A stretch of DNA of 64,000 bases from Echinarachnius parma (Eukaryota > Echinodermata > Echinoidea > Clypeasteroida > Echinarachniidae): positions 62,001 to 126,000 of the forward strand of contig JBAMJV010007719.1 in assembly GCA_037951105.1 (NCBI GenBank), in the 5' to 3' direction. Made by a program: the position numbers and the translations under genes. Positions 1-28,102 of the stretch are shown in pieces. Positions within the stretch are counted from its first letter, which is position 1. Each line of letters opens with the position of its first letter. The notes beneath the pieces are model-generated. The model was not told where the DNA came from. It did no database searches and was given only the letters and a program-made list of their open reading frames with translations.

Positions 1-880
1 TATCAATATAAGGCACTGAAATGCAGGACTTCTGGTCGGCTGATATCCGAACCTGGAGGAAATCCCCCTTTAAAGGACGGACCTGGTCCGGAAAACGGGA
101 GACATTTGTGCTAGTGGTATGATTTAGTTTTGCAGAAATCGGACGTTTTATTCCTTAGAGAACTTAGAGCGATAATGAAACACAACACGTAACTACCCCC
201 CTAAACAGCTGCTCATAATTTAATAACCGATAATTGTTTCAAGATGTCATCTTACCACGATATTGGTACAGTTGTTCTGTACATTTCGTGTGAAAATCAA
301 AGACATTCATCACTTTACGTCTGAGTGAGCCTAACTGATTTCGTATAGGCCAATCACGAATTTACTGTATAAGTGCCATTAACTCAGTCAACAACCTTTA
401 AAAATAGACAAACCATTGAGTAAGATTTATACAAATCTACAAAGCTGTTTTTCAACATTGAACATTGTTTTAAGTGAAGCTTTTATTTCTTATTTTCTAA
501 TCATTTATGATAATTTTTTGCATGTTCTATATTATGTAAATATTTGTTTGCATTATCGGGTATAAAACAAAATGTTTACAGTTGTTTTATATGAGTTCCC
601 CAAAAGTGTTATTTAGATCTAAAAATTATAAAACTATGTTCGTGTCACAATTACAATCGGAGTTCACAATTGTAGACACAGGGAAGTGAGGAAGAGATAA
701 GAAAGTGAAAACACTGAGACGAACTTTTTCCATTTTATATAAATTATCCGTGTTATTTGAACTCAACCGGATCTTTCAAGGAGCCTGATCCGTCTTACGT
801 TAGTTGTAACACGTATTATCCTGATGTTGCTGGTAGCGCTAAAACAAAACTAACGTGATCCACATGATATCAGATTATAC
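1..880. other. Intergenic, no gene seen
   Basis: AT-rich sequence without a convincing exon. About 180 bp at the start (GCAGGACTTCTGGTCGGCTG and the segment near 150-180) recur at 1415-1495, marking a dispersed repeat. Confidence 0.5.
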
Positions 881-889
881 CATAATATA

Positions 890-1250
890 AAGATATAAAT
901 ATAAGCCACTTAAAGATGAATAACAGTTTGGGGAAAGTTACAGAAACATTTATAATTGATCAATATTGTTGAATAAGTATCTAAAAAGGGCTTGTGTGGT
1001 AAAATCCGAACCTAACGATGCGTTAAATGCAGAAATATCGGAAGAAATCCAATACCCGCCCGTGAAATGTATAAATCCACCGCTCGTTCACACCTGTCCG
1101 CGCCGCTAGCGCAGCTGGACTCGAGATATCGACAAGCTGGCCCAGGGACAAGCCCGTATAGCGAACGCACGCGGTCAATTGCACGTAGCGTATGCGCGAT
1201 TCCCTGTTAGCGATATTTATCCGCAACAGATCAATTTATAATTTTGCAAA
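890..1250. repeat. Dispersed repeat, copy 1
   Basis: Shares AAAAAGGGCTTGTGTGGTAA, the following AATGCAGAAATATCGG and a GC-richer downstream part with 11263-11490. Class unknown. Confidence 0.55.
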
Positions 1251-1761
1251 TATATCAATAAGTAGGCGGTTTCGTTGCCAAATTTGTATAATCCAAATAT
1301 TAGTATTTTTAAAATAATATTTATTTAAATAAAACTATATTCTTTCACATGGTTGGTAATAAGAGCGTACATTTCATTTTTAGGGGGTGGGGCGTTTCCC
1401 ACTACTGTCATTCACCTTTAAATGCAGGACTTCTGATCGGCTGATATTTGTAAGCTTATGTTTTATTCCTGGGAATTTAGAGCGATAATGTAAACTCTGC
1501 GACATGCAATCGATTTCTCACTATGACAAAATATCAATACAATGACGACGATGAAGAGAAAATATCTTAGATATTCTTTCTTTATGTTATTGTTTCATAA
1601 TCATCAATAGACTAATAATAGGGAACAAATAACAAACAAAAGTTACTTTGTTAGTATCACTCGCGAGGAGGGGGGGGGGGGGGGGGGGGGGTTGGTGGTA
1701 GTTGCAATGATTTGGCAACTTTATGGGGAAGGGGTGGCCGCTCTTAGTCTCCTCGTTTTTC

Positions 1762-1905
1762 TTAAAGGGATCTAGTTTCATTGTCCAAACCCTCACAAAT
1801 TACTTGGAACTCTAGTGGTAATTTTCTCGAATTTCACTTTCGTTAAAAAGATATTAATGATTGAAATATTTGAACTTTAACTACAAAATCAAAGTCAACG
1901 GCAAG
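1762..1905. mobile_element. TTAA-type MITE family 1, truncated copy
   Basis: Begins TTAAAGGGATCTAG and follows the family-1 interior for about 140 bp; the right end is missing. Confidence 0.5.
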
Positions 1906-2471
1906 AGCCCCCCCCCCCCCCCCAACCAGTACGCCAGTGGTAACAAGTGAATGTACGGAATAGTCAATGTAGGACAAATATTATATGGGGCATACCTGCT
2001 GTAGATACTTCATTTAATGATTATTCAAACGATCATAACGACTTTTCTTTGTTTTTAAAACCTAATACAGTATTCTAAATAATTTAACTTAGTAAAAAAT
2101 GTAAACCAGATAAAGCAAGTATAGTAAAACAAGGTATACACGTTATTGTTGATCCATTATGTGATATTTTCATTAATAAGTCCATTTTTACTTGAGTATT
2201 CCCCGACAGTTTGAAACTAGCCAAAATCATACCAAATTATAAGTGAATATGAAAAAAAAAAATATGTACACAATAAAAGACCGATTGCGATTTTTACTTT
2301 AAAAAATCCTACATAAAAGATTGTATGATTTTGTTTGGGTGGAAAAATCTGTTGATTAATGAGCAATTTTGATTTAGGAATAATTAATCTACTTGCTAGG
2401 GAGCACTTCATTTAACATATTATGTAACTAAGATAACGATAATTTATCGTTAAAAGTTAATTATTCGTTGG

Positions 2472-2900
2472 GTGTGTTTATGGATCTTTCAAAGGTGTTC
2501 GACGTCACTTACCCCCACATACTGCTAAGACAATTATATCATTGTGGTATTCGCGACCTTCCATTTAAATTTATATAAAATTATTTGAGTAACAGAAAGC
2601 AGTATGTTATAGTGTCTGTTCGACCAAATAGGGCGTAATATGTGGTATTCCACAAGGATCAGTTTTAGTTCCCCTTTTGTTTTTAATTTATATACATGAT
2701 ATCAAACAAACTTCAAATATACTTAATTTTCACTATTTGCAGATGAAACTTCATTCGTTACATCACATAGTAGTGTTGATAGTTTATATTTTGAATAATG
2801 AATTAGTACAATTTAACAATTGGTAAAGAAATACATTATTTTTCTTAATTATGAAAGAGCAAATTATGTAATATTTAATTCTCGAACACAAAAGATCCCC
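2472..2900 (+). pseudogene. Degenerate LINE reverse transcriptase
   Basis: Broken frames show RT landmarks in order: VFMDLSKVFD, LLRQLYHCGIRDLPFKF-stop, YLSNRKQYV, then GIPQGSVL-PLLFLIYI-DI, then LFADETSF. In an active RT the last motif is FADD. An in-frame stop and frameshifts make it dead. It is a non-LTR retrotransposon of the CR1/jockey-like type; clade uncertain. Confidence 0.8.
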
Positions 2901-3166
2901 AGTAATTATTGCCTGTAGACTGCTTCCTTCAACCTTCTCCGGGCATTTCAACCACCACTGACCCGAGATGGGGGGCGATACAAGCTACCGAATGTCTACG
3001 ACCTGATGATCACTCGTTACGACACGAAGGTCAATTCGAGTCACGACGCTGACAAAGGCTGTAGATGATAGCCGAAAAGTTTAAGCTGTTGCTTCTTATT
3101 AACTACATCAAGCCCAAGAGGGCTCATTTAGCCTTCTGATCACCGCTTCCACAGTTTTCATTCGAA

Positions 3167-3256
3167 AATGGGTAAATCAATCGCCTAGGCTAACAAAGGA
3201 AAGCCACGATTCCCCGGACTTCGTCAGACTAGGTGATCGATTTACCCATTTTTACG
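3167..3256. repeat. Hairpin
   Basis: Inverted repeat built on AAAATGGGTAAATC and its complement GATTTACCCATTTT, with CCTAG/CTAGG near the loop. Confidence 0.5.
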
Positions 3257-3317
3257 ATTTCAGACACAGACAGAACAAACAAAAATGACACATACACCAA
3301 AAAACTACTAAAAACTA

Positions 3318-3318
3318 G

Positions 3319-3368
<50 letters not shown>
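3318..3368. repeat. TAC microsatellite
   Basis: About 17 TAC units, directly abutting a truncated foldback element that starts CCCAGCTAGC. Confidence 0.95.
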
Positions 3369-3369
<1 letters not shown>

Positions 3370-3570
3370 CCAGCTAGCCACCTGACGTTGGGCCGATGTC
3401 GGAATTTGGTTGCCGGATGTTGGCATATCGCCGTTGGCTCGAGGTTAAAATGTCCGCCAGCCCAACATCGTCACGACGTCATTTTTGTGATATATTGGCA
3501 TAACGTCATTTTCCGACAATGGCCCAACATCATGTCATGAGATGATGTTGGGCCATTGTCGGAAAATGAC
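3369..3570. mobile_element. Foldback element, right arm truncated
   Basis: Matches the 338-bp palindrome at 22221-22558 for the whole left arm and about 30 bp of the right arm. It also sits on a TAC microsatellite. Confidence 0.8.
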
Positions 3571-3894
3571 CTTTAATAAGTGATCTAATTTATTTGTAAG
3601 GTTGATAACATTAAGTGTAATATTTGAATAGCAATTCTGCTTTTAAGGACAAAATAACATTTGTTTGAACAAAAACAGCTAATATAAATTTTTTCGCTTC
3701 GAATGAATGTTCAATGGGCTTTGGAATTTATTCAATAGTTCAAGAAGAAATTTATAATGCCTACACATTTTCGAAAATATGCCCAAATGGCATATAAATT
3801 GTTTGTGATATGAACCAAACATTGCATTGCAAACATTTGAAACGGCTCAAAATGACTCTACACTCTCAACATGCGCCCCTCGTTCTTACAAACT

Positions 3895-4065
3895 CGTTCG
3901 CAATCGTGCAAAGTTCATCATACCTCGTACAAATATCGTATATATATCGGACCACATTCTGCTGACTCGTACAAATATCGTATTAGCCCATACAACAATC
4001 GGTACAAGTCGTACATAAATCATCGCTACTCGGACCACGCGCGGTTCGACTCGTACAACAATCGT
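3895..4065. repeat. Short imperfect tandem repeat
   Basis: Repeated CGTACAAATATCGTAT-like units with ACTCG and CGGACCAC spacers. The overlapping open frames are repeat-driven. Confidence 0.5.
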
Positions 4066-4329
4066 ATTAAACTGGACTTTGGCGCGGAAAAACATAGAGT
4101 TTCCTACACAGAAAAAACGCTGTTCAAAATTTCGTTGTTCAGAATTTTGTTGTTTAAATTTTGAGCAATATTGTTTAAATGACAGACTGAGTGTTCTAAA
4201 CAGACACTGTTTAAAACACTCGGTCTAGTTGCAGAACATTTTGTAAACAATAGTTGTTTAAAAACGCTGGACGGGTTTCCTTCCCCGCCAACCATGGGCT
4301 TTTACGTTACGCGCTGCAACAATTTCATC

Positions 4330-4399
4330 ATGGCGGATAACTATACCGTAAAGACTTTGGAGGAGTTCGGACTCGCTGAACTAATTGACGTATTCAGAG
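4330..4399 (+). pseudogene. Captured first exon resembling a SAM-domain N-terminus
   Basis: ATG then an open frame, MADNYTVKTLEEFGLAELID followed by VFRG, ending at donor GTGAGA in phase 1. The LEEFGL-ELID-F pattern is typical of helix 1-2 of SAM domains; that assignment is from memory of the family. No downstream exon is present here, so it is probably a transposon-captured fragment. Confidence 0.5.
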
Positions 4400-4881
4400 G
4401 TGAGAATTTAAACTAATTATTTAGTAATCTGAACGATTTTATACTTAAGACATATTTGTGCTTGCTTTGACATCTAAGCGATCTCTACAATACAGAATAA
4501 ATTAAGATAGACTCTGCCAATCCCGTCCGCAGTGCAGTGACCGAAATTGCACGGAATGTACGCGCCCGCGGAGGCAGCTAGCTAGCGCAGCGAGCGTTCG
4601 GCCCGTCCAGAGCTGCGGCCATGACGACCCTACCCCGGTAGCTAGGTAGGGCGAGCGCTCTATGCATGCCGTACGCGGAACCATACTATACGGGTAGTAT
4701 ACCGTAAAGGCTGTACAAAATTCTATTCCGTGCAACTTCGGTCACTGCACTGCGGACGGGATTGGCAGAGTCTATCTTAATTTATTCTGTATTGTAGACA
4801 TCGCTTAGATGCAAAGCAAGCACAAATATGTCTTAAGTATAAAATCGTTCAGATGACTAAATAATTAGTTTAAATTCTCAC

Positions 4882-4940
4882 CTCTGAATACGTCAATTAG
4901 TTCAGCGAGTCCGAACTCCTCCAAAGTCTTGACGGTATAG
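4882..4940 (-). pseudogene. Inverted second copy of the captured exon
   Basis: Same codons (TVKTLEEFGLAELIDVFR) and donor as 4330-4399, on the opposite strand; its ATG is lost. Confidence 0.5.
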
Positions 4941-5398
4941 TCAACAGTTTTTTAAACAACACCTTACTTTTTTAAACAATAGTTTTAAGCAACAACTTTG
5001 AACAACTGACTTTTAAACAATATTTTTGAACAACACTTTTAAACAACGGACTTTTTAAAACAATATTGTTAAAGAAAGCTTAAACAACCATTCTGTTTAA
5101 AATATATTGTTTAAAAAGTTGTTTAAAATTGTAAACAACATACTGTTTAAAGATTAAACAATCTTGGTTGTTCAAAATGTTAAACAATGTTGTTAGAGGG
5201 ACCGGCTTAAACAGCGTTTTTGGCTGTTGTTTAAAAAGTTATTTAATTTTGTTTTGCTGTGTAGAGTTGCACCGAGTTGACACTCCCTTCAACATGTTCA
5301 ACTCGCCCCATTTCGTACTTACAACTCGCTAAAGTGTGAGACCAGAATATCATGTACATGTATATGTTAATGTAAATAATGACAACTACGACATTTAA

Positions 5399-5762
5399 AG
5401 GGATCTAATTACATTGACCAAATTCAAAAATCTTACTTAGAAATCTAGTGGTTCTCTCACATCTTTAAGTATTACTAATAATTTAAGCATCATGGAACCG
5501 GTTTCAGTTTTTCGAATTTCCCTTTCGTTGAATAGATATTTATGATTTAAATGTTCGGATTTTGTATTAGCCACTTGGAAGTTATAACTGTAAACAAAGT
5601 CAATGCAATGAGTTAGCGAGTTAGCAAATAATCATGACTTTGCATTTTCGCACATTACTTGGCTATAATTATAATATCCAATTAACGTGAAATTTTCCCA
5701 CAATACTCAGTGGACATATCAGATCACAACAACAACGTTAACAAAGTTACTAGATCCCTTCA
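5399..5762. mobile_element. TTAA-type MITE family 1
   Basis: TTAA then AGGGATCTAATTAC at the left and GTTACTAGATCCCTT at the right; interior shared with 10913-11258. Confidence 0.75.
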
Positions 5763-5769
5763 AAACAAA

Positions 5770-6450
5770 AAAGAGAAGGATTTAAAAAGGTTAATGCAAT
5801 TAAGTTGGAAATAAAATGTCAAACTATTTTTGTGTGTATAATTTTCCTGGGTAATTTTTTAATCCACCTCAAAGTATCGTGTCGAAACAGATATTTCAAT
5901 GAAAGCAATTGATATTTAGAAGTTAAAAATAAACTCAAGAACACTATTAATATGTATATTATACAATATAACATACCATTAGCGAGTTCGGTAGCCATTC
6001 TGTCACGAAATATCCAAATCGTTGGGTTTAAAATCTTTATAAAATCAAATTAATCCACCAGAAATGTCGTATAGCTAAGTAATTAATGAAAGCTTTTATA
6101 AATGCAATTGCATGGAATGCAAATGCAATTGCATGGAAAGACAATAAAGACAATATCCTCTTCGTTCCTAAATTTGTTCGAACTGATGAAGATCGCACAA
6201 TTGTGAGCTAACTTTGTTTGAGGTTTGCTTATAAGTAGGTGATACATACACTACTGTTCATAACAATTGTAGGTGCATCAAAAGGAAAGTAATACAGTAA
6301 ATGTATGAGCTGCGTTGTGTTGCGAGTGCGTTATGAAACTCAGTATGATATTGAGCTGGTAAAGGTCCATGTTTCTGGTAGGTAGCAACTTCCGACACGT
6401 ATATGTGAAGTATGGGGAGAATTTAGTGTTAAGAAACTTTAGACTACACG

Positions 6451-6489
<39 letters not shown>

Positions 6490-7350
6490 TGTACACACAA
6501 ACATACACCCACAATCCCACACACATACAAATACAAATTATCGATACACGTACACAAACGCAAACTCAAAATCACAAGCATTCACGCACATGCACACACA
6601 TAAACGAAGCTCAAGAAAACATACGTGCACATACAAACATACACATACATATACACAACTCAAGACACACGCCTGTATTGCACACACAATGTTTTAACGT
6701 AATTACACACAAACAAACAAATTCACCTGGGATACACAATGAAGAATTTATATCTTCACGTTTAATTAAACATGAACTCAAATCATGCATGCAATATCTA
6801 TACATGAAACGCATATCTTAATAATTGTTATAAAGATACACCAATATAATCTAGTTATCATTGTGTAACCCTACATTTAGTTTAAGTACAATATACATAA
6901 AGTTAAAGAAAACATGTCTACGGTATGCTTTTTCTAAATCTCACAATTAAATGTGTATATATGAATACATTCTTCTTATATTGTATTAATCTATATATGA
7001 AGAGCTCACTTCCAAAAGGCGCTAAATCCACTTTCCATAAAAATTGAGTTAACGATATATTTACATTTATAAGCTACGTAGCTATCTAGGAATCCACATT
7101 TTACGACATATTACTCACTCACAATTTAAATATAGAAAGTTCAATTTTCGTATTCCCATAGGCACGTGTACAAAGTTGGGCAAATAAACCTGTTTTCCTC
7201 GAAAGTTGAAAAAGTGGATATATACATTTGATTATTACGTTTCTATAACGCTTCTTTATTTTAATACAAAGTTATTTCTGTTAGACCTAATTTTGCACAA
7301 TATTATACACCTAATTCTTATTTAGGAATAAACCAACATATGATATACGT
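5770..7350. other. Intergenic, no gene seen
   Basis: AT-rich with a CA microsatellite at 6451-6483 and diffuse CACA-rich sequence to 6720. The 150-codon frame there is repeat-derived. Confidence 0.6.
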
Positions 7351-7353
7351 TGA

Positions 7354-8220
7354 AGGGGTAGCACAGTTTTGGTCAAACAAAATTTTAGTAACTAAAACTT
7401 GTCAGTTATTAAAAACTAACAGTTATAATTCAATGATGCCAGAACGGTAGAAAAACATATAAACGGCAAAGTAACAGGACTGTTTTCATTAAAAAAACAG
7501 ATGTTAACACAAGAGGGCGCACTTCACGTTTCAACAATTTTTAGATCAAAATAGGCTATGTGAAAATGATGTTTGGTAAAAAAATAATTATTCAATAGAG
7601 AGATCATCAAAAACTATTTAAAAACCAATTTGGTATATTTTCTGAAACGGTTAGGATTTACAAATATTTTCTGATTGAATAAATTGAATAAATTATTGAA
7701 TAAAAGTTGGTCCCCAACATGTTTTCGAATCAGACATAGGCGCAGGGGCACGTTCTTCTCAGGCGGAGGGGGGGGGGGGGGGGGGCTGAGGTATTTTGCC
7801 CGAATGTTCGAATTGTCACCTGACAAGCAACAAATATTATTAAAAAAGGTCCTCGCCTCTTTGATGCCCGACAATGGCACTTTTGAATTGTTTAGTCCAG
7901 TATAACGCGGTTTTGCCCGAATATGAGACGGTTTAGCATTGAAAATTACATGACACGTCTGCCCGAATGTAACATGATTAGCACGAATATGACGTGATTT
8001 TGCCCGAATATTACATAATTTGCCCGAACTTTCAGGTGCAGCCCCTCGCCCTCCTACGCCTATGCAATCAGATATATTTATTAATATTTCAGCCGTTTCT
8101 CTACCGATTTTGATCAAACAAAGTTGATTCTGTCATTAAAATTTTACGCTTTTTCACATTTTACCTCACAAATTTTCTTTTTTCTTGAAGCGCCCTCTAA
8201 ACCAAAACTGAACTACCCCT
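7354..8220. mobile_element. TTAA-type MITE family 2
   Basis: Ends AGGGGTAGCACAGTTTTGGT and ACCAAAACTGAACTACCCCT. Contains a poly-G tract at 7768-7785. Confidence 0.7.
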
Positions 8221-8414
8221 TTAAATCAAGAAAAATACATTACCTTTTACACATTCACTTGTATGTAGTTTATAGTTTAATCTAGAATTGTAATAAGCAT
8301 GACACAATTACCCTTAGTTCGTACACTTTTAATACAAATATATTACGTCATACAATTTTATACAAAGATCTTTCATTCAACCTTACAATGCAGCGATAAC
8401 CCGAAGGTTAAATC

Positions 8415-8812
8415 TAAAAGGGATCTAGTAACTTTGTTTTATATTATGCAAAAACTAATAAAGGGTTGGTACGATTTGTAATTTTGTGATCCAATATGTC
8501 CAATGATTGACATAATGTACCAATTCCGTGGTAAATGGATGTGATAAAGCCGAGTAATCAGCGAAAATGCAAAATGACATTTGCTTACTCATTTCATTAA
8601 ATTTGTACACAGTCAACACTCTTCCAGGGAGTATTCAACATTCAAACATTTCAATCATAAATATCTTCATAACGAAAGAGAAATTCGGAAAACCAAAACC
8701 GATTTTATGTTTCTTTTGGTAGTACAAATGCGACAAGGTATTGAGAACTGGTTGAGTTTTTAAAGTAAAATTTGATTTTGTTCATTTTAACGATGTTACT
8801 AGATCCCTTCAA
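8415..8812. mobile_element. TTAA-type MITE family 1
   Basis: Ends AGGGATCTAGTAACTTTG and GTTACTAGATCCCTT. Confidence 0.75.
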
Positions 8813-8942
8813 AGCGATAGTAAAGTTCTGATTTATGACTATTAAATGACAACTGAAGCTACTCATAATATGTACATGTTCATAATTGTTAAAAACAACA
8901 CTTCATAAGCTTGTTGGCTTTGACATTACTGATAATGAAATC

Positions 8943-9211
8943 GGGGTGTTTCACAACGATTATAAACTGAACTGAAATTTTTCTAAGTTGAACTTAGAAC
9001 TTTATTTGGAGGCCATTTGTAGCCTTAGAATAAGATATATTCATGATTACTAGTGCAAATATTTCACACTTTTAAGTATTGTTCCATCAATAACGTTAAA
9101 TCTCCTTGCTAATAGATAAAATTGATGACTTTCATTACATTTTCATGGTGTGTTTTGAAATAATTTTACAAATAAATTTAAGGCCAACTTAAAATCAATG
9201 TGAAACACCCA
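8943..9211. mobile_element. MITE with GGGGTGTTT ends
   Basis: GGGGTGTTTCACAACGAT / ATCAATGTGAAACACCC. Shares interior CATTTGTAGCCTT with 38387-38672. Confidence 0.5.
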
Positions 9212-9420
9212 CATGTTATTCCATAACACACGAGGATAGAAACATGAACGACAGTGGAGTAATCTATACGCACGATGTTTGTAATATACAAGGTTTTTTA
9301 AGACGCAACCCTGATTGATGTTGTATAGGACTAATACTAACCAGGTCTGAGATAGATACAAATTAGTTTGCGTATAGGGACTATAGAATGACTTAATTCT
9401 GTTTTTTTCAGAACCTCACT

Positions 9421-9426
9421 TTTATT
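9421..9426 (-). promoter_or_regulatory. Poly(A) signal AATAAA, gene A
   Basis: AATAAA within about 10 nt after the stop. The same placement is found in genes B (31496-31501) and D (58915-58920). Confidence 0.55.
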
Positions 9427-9434
9427 TCAATAAC

Positions 9435-23331
<13,897 letters not shown>

Positions 23332-23341
23332 TTCTACCGTT

Positions 23342-24376
23342 GCAAAAAACTTCGGGTCAAATGTCCAGTTTATGGGCCTATAACACTTTTAAAAAGGCTT
23401 CAGTATTAGGAAGAAGTTGGTGACGATGTTTTCCTTAGCAGTCCTGATCGTACTCTAACCATGAGGTTCATGCTCTAACTATGATCCTATTTTTGGTACG
23501 ACACAAAAACACTCCTTAAAACTAATGCAACGACGTTCCAAACATAATATCAACAGTGTTGTTTCCATAGTTACACACCGGAACCTTTCAGTATATTTAT
23601 AGTATTCATATCCATTTTGCGTTGTTATAGGAACATACAAATAGTCAGAAGCATACATAAATTGCTTAAAGTGATCCATTAACTTTTTCAAATGCAACAA
23701 AATCGCTTGGATCTTTTACACTCTCTTGTACCTTGTTGTTTGGCTTATGGTAACAGCAGAATGACATGGGTTTTGAAATATATATAAGATTACAAATTGA
23801 AAGCGTTCCCGACGCTTTGCGATGGTAATACAAAATATTCGAATTCTGATATTTCGATCGTTCATAGTACCCGAATTATAGGATACTTCGGGCGAATGAT
23901 CTGGATAAAATCTTAAAATCAATGTTTACCCTTTTGTACTAAGTATAAAAGAGCGATATTTTTCTACAAAATTAGTCACACCTAATACTCGGAACGGTAT
24001 TACGATGAGTATGAGTTGTGTATAACAATATCACCTTTGAACAAATCTTGTTAAGTTATAGGAGCACTTTAACTGCTTACATCTCCTACGGTTGTTTGGT
24101 ATGGAGTAATTGTGAATGGATGGTGCATGTGCTGAACAAAGAACACAAAATAGTCAGATGAACAATGCGGTCAATAAACACAAATGCCCCTCCATTTCAC
24201 CCACTTCTTCCGTGACCAATTGAAACAAAAATATACCTGACACTAATTTTAGTATAATTGCAACCATGGGTGATATTGTTTTCGTTCTAACCAACCATTA
24301 TAAATTGCTATTATTGTGCGTTCCACAGTCAAATCACCTCTGATTTTCAGTGGATCTCTGTATTTTAATAATAATA
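23342..24376. other. Intergenic upstream of gene A, no further gene seen
   Basis: AT-rich single-copy-looking sequence. The conserved upstream block of genes B-D was not found here. Confidence 0.4.
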
Positions 24377-24553
24377 CAGTCAAACCTGTCTAAATGGCCA
24401 CCTGTCCATAGCAACCAACCTGCCTATAGTGGCCAACAAAGTTGGTCCCTTGCAGAGAAAATATTTGTTATGAAACCTGTCTATAGAGGTCACCTGTCTA
24501 CAGTGGCCACTTATCTTGTTCCCTTGGGTGGCCACTATACACAGGTTTGACTG
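24377..24553. mobile_element. Pogo/Tigger-like MITE
   Basis: CAGTCAAACCTGT and its inverse ACAGGTTTGACTG, flanked by TA. CAGT ends plus a TA duplication are typical of pogo-type elements. Confidence 0.75.
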
Positions 24554-24837
24554 TAGTTGTTTTATATTCTTACTTATTAACGAATAGTTTTGATACGTTG
24601 TTTTTTTCTTTCTGAAAACCCCCAAATATAATTGAAATTGAAATCGAAATTGTACTTATTAATGACATAAAAAAAAAGATTTACAGATAATAATTATAGT
24701 TATCATTGATATATCATTGATCACATTGATATATTACAAAACACTTAGCTAAACATTCAGTAACATTCAGACATTCATTCATTAAGTCATACTCACTCAC
24801 ACGCACACACACACACTTTTTAAATTTATTTTTTAAA

Positions 24838-24960
<123 letters not shown>

Positions 24961-24999
24961 CGCACACGCACATACGCTCACACGGATATATTCGGCGCC

Positions 25000-27229
25000 T
25001 ATTGGTGTCGATTTATCTTGAAACTGATCGATCTTCAGCATGTGCAGGCAGTTTCATATCACATTAAAGATAGTATGCGAGTGTTCGTATGTTGATGTAT
25101 GCGCGCTTGTATGTGAGCGTGTGTTTATATGTGTGCGTGTTTGGAATATGAAATTGATTAATACTATATCTTCTGAACTATTTCTTTTAAGGACTGTTTT
25201 TTCTCTCTATGTATCCTATATTTGATCTCCAATTACCATGATCACAAACAATTTCACTCTCTCTCTCTCCCTTTCTAAATGTGCGTATATGATGGTTTTA
25301 TTTACCTCTTTGGAGCATCTTTGCAATATAATTCTTCTTTCATATTAGCAGCGGCGTAGCTTCGTCATTCTTTTTTTTTTGGGGGGGGGGGGGGGCGGGG
25401 GTGCACGTTTTCCGCTCAACAAAAAAGACAAACACGACATAAAACATAAGGGGTATACAATTTTGAGAACAAAATGAAGATTAATTCGATTGCCCCCCGA
25501 ATAATAAGCGTGCTACGTCACGGGCTTCATAGGAGCCATGCGTGACATATTGGAACACGATCGTCTACTGCATGCTCGCTTGCTCGCTCCTATACAAAAT
25601 TGGTCAATTGTTCTGTTTAATTATTTCAATCACGCAAACGTGTTGACCAGTTTTGTAGAGAAATGTGTGTCAATTATCAGATCATCGTTATCAACCAATG
25701 TTAACACAGTTTAATGACGTCTAAACTACAATTAGATTCCATATCCTTTTTTTTTTTACATAAACGCAAAATCAAATTATTGGGCACGAGCTAATAATGC
25801 GCAAATGATCAGCTATACTAACATTATTTTTTTGTTAAGACCAAACGATCTTATGATTATGTTTTGTATAACATATTTTAAGATATAAGTACAAGTCATA
25901 ACGTGCAACTCTTTCGATATGTATGCACAATAAATTAACTTGTATTTAATTATTATTCTGAAATTCTTTTTAATTAATCACAAATGATATTTCGAATGGA
26001 ATGTCAGGAATGAGCATAACGTTTTGCTCAAGTCGTCTCAAAGACACAAATGATCACTGCCGCATGATAATTTAATTTAATTAATCACAAATGATATTTC
26101 GAATGGAATGTCAGGAATGAGCATAAAGTTTTGCTCAAGTCGTCTCAAAGACACAACTGATCACTGCCGCATGATAAGAGAGCATAGCTGTCCTTCATGT
26201 ACTAATTATTTTAAATAACAATGCCACATACCCGTTCAATTATCAAAGACAAATTCTACAAATTTTCACAAACTATTGATTACATTTAGAAGATCATGAT
26301 CGTGTAAGGTTGGTAGAAGACATACATACATGACCGTTCTTTCACGAAAGCCGAAATCTATATTGTAGAAATCTTTTGATGCAAAAATACTGCTGAAAAC
26401 TGCTTATCTACTAAAATAATGCCGGGTAGTAAAATGAGAGTCAATATAGGGCCTAAATGTTCGATCCTAGCAGAATCTTCTTCAGAGGCTAAAAAGTGAC
26501 GATTATACAAACAAAAACAACATATATATATATACACATATAGGCACAAATGTTAACAACTAAGAAAGGGGGCGGAGACATGGAACAATGAAAAGGCTGT
26601 GAGTGGCCAATTTGACTAGGCTGGGATTGGAGGAAATACACACAAAGAGGATGTTATGTAACAAGGAACAAGGGGTTGGAGTGTGGGTCATAGAGATATA
26701 GAAGGAGGCATGATCAAAGAAGTACCATACAGGATGATAATTAAGGACATGAATAGTGAATGGAGGTGAGATGTGAATGGAGGCGAGATGAAAGGGCTTA
26801 TAGTAAAGAAATGTAATTTGTATATTGCCATATTATCCTTTCCTTAGCATTTTTGTTTTCACTTTTCAGGCGAACAAAACCCTGACAGAACAGTTAAAAT
26901 ATATCTACGTAATTAAATCAAAATCTGACGACAATTTTTCAAATGATTACTATTTTATTTAAATGTTGAGTATAATTAATGCATAATATTCTGTCAAATA
27001 CATCTAATTTTTTTAACATCCAGAGCTATATCATATTTTCATTAATAAGTTTAATTGTTTTTGAAATATTATCCTGATTATGATTAAAACATTCATTTAG
27101 TTCTTACATTATTAGAACGTTCATATTTACAGAGATCTTCAATATATACAAACTTGCACTGAAATGCCCCCCCCCCCACTATTGTCTAAACAGTATACGT
27201 ACCTCAATTCAAAATAATACACTGTCTAA
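25000..27229. other. Intergenic, no gene seen
   Basis: AT-rich; contains a 108-bp-period tandem duplication (25972-26177) and a C run at 27168. Confidence 0.55.
25972..26177. repeat. Tandem duplication, two copies
   Basis: TTAATTAATCACAAATGATA through CACTGCCGCATGATAA occurs twice about 108 bp apart, with two or so differences. Confidence 0.9.
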
Positions 27230-27233
27230 TTAA

Positions 27234-27395
27234 AGGGACCAAGTAACATTGTCCAAATCCTCAAAACTTACTTGGAACTCTAACGGTTCTCGTATACCTT
27301 GTTGTATTTTGTATTAACAATATAAGCATGGAACAAGTTTCTGTTTTTCAAATTTCCCTTTCGTCAAACTTGGGGCGAATAGTATACATTTAAAA
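27234..27395. mobile_element. TTAA-type MITE family 1, truncated
   Basis: TTAA followed by AGGGACCAAGTAACATTG and the family interior; the right end is missing. Confidence 0.55.
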
Positions 27396-27507
27396 AGCCA
27401 AATTAAAGTTAATTGCACTTGGAATTTGAAGCAAAACAAATACTAACTGATTTTTTGTTAATATTAATACTCAAATTCGTTGCCATAGAAGGAACATACA
27501 TATCATT

Positions 27508-28102
<595 letters not shown>

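Larger units (their letters stand above)
4104..5267. mobile_element. Foldback element carrying a captured exon
   Basis: Outer ends CTACACAG / CTGTGTAG; then AAAAACGCTGTT / AACAGCGTTTTT; then stretches of GTTTAAAC-like repeats; then 200-bp inverted arms (about 4343-4560 and 4728-4943) around a GC-rich 170-bp loop. Each arm contains a copy of the same exon-like sequence with a GTGAGA splice donor. Confidence 0.65.
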
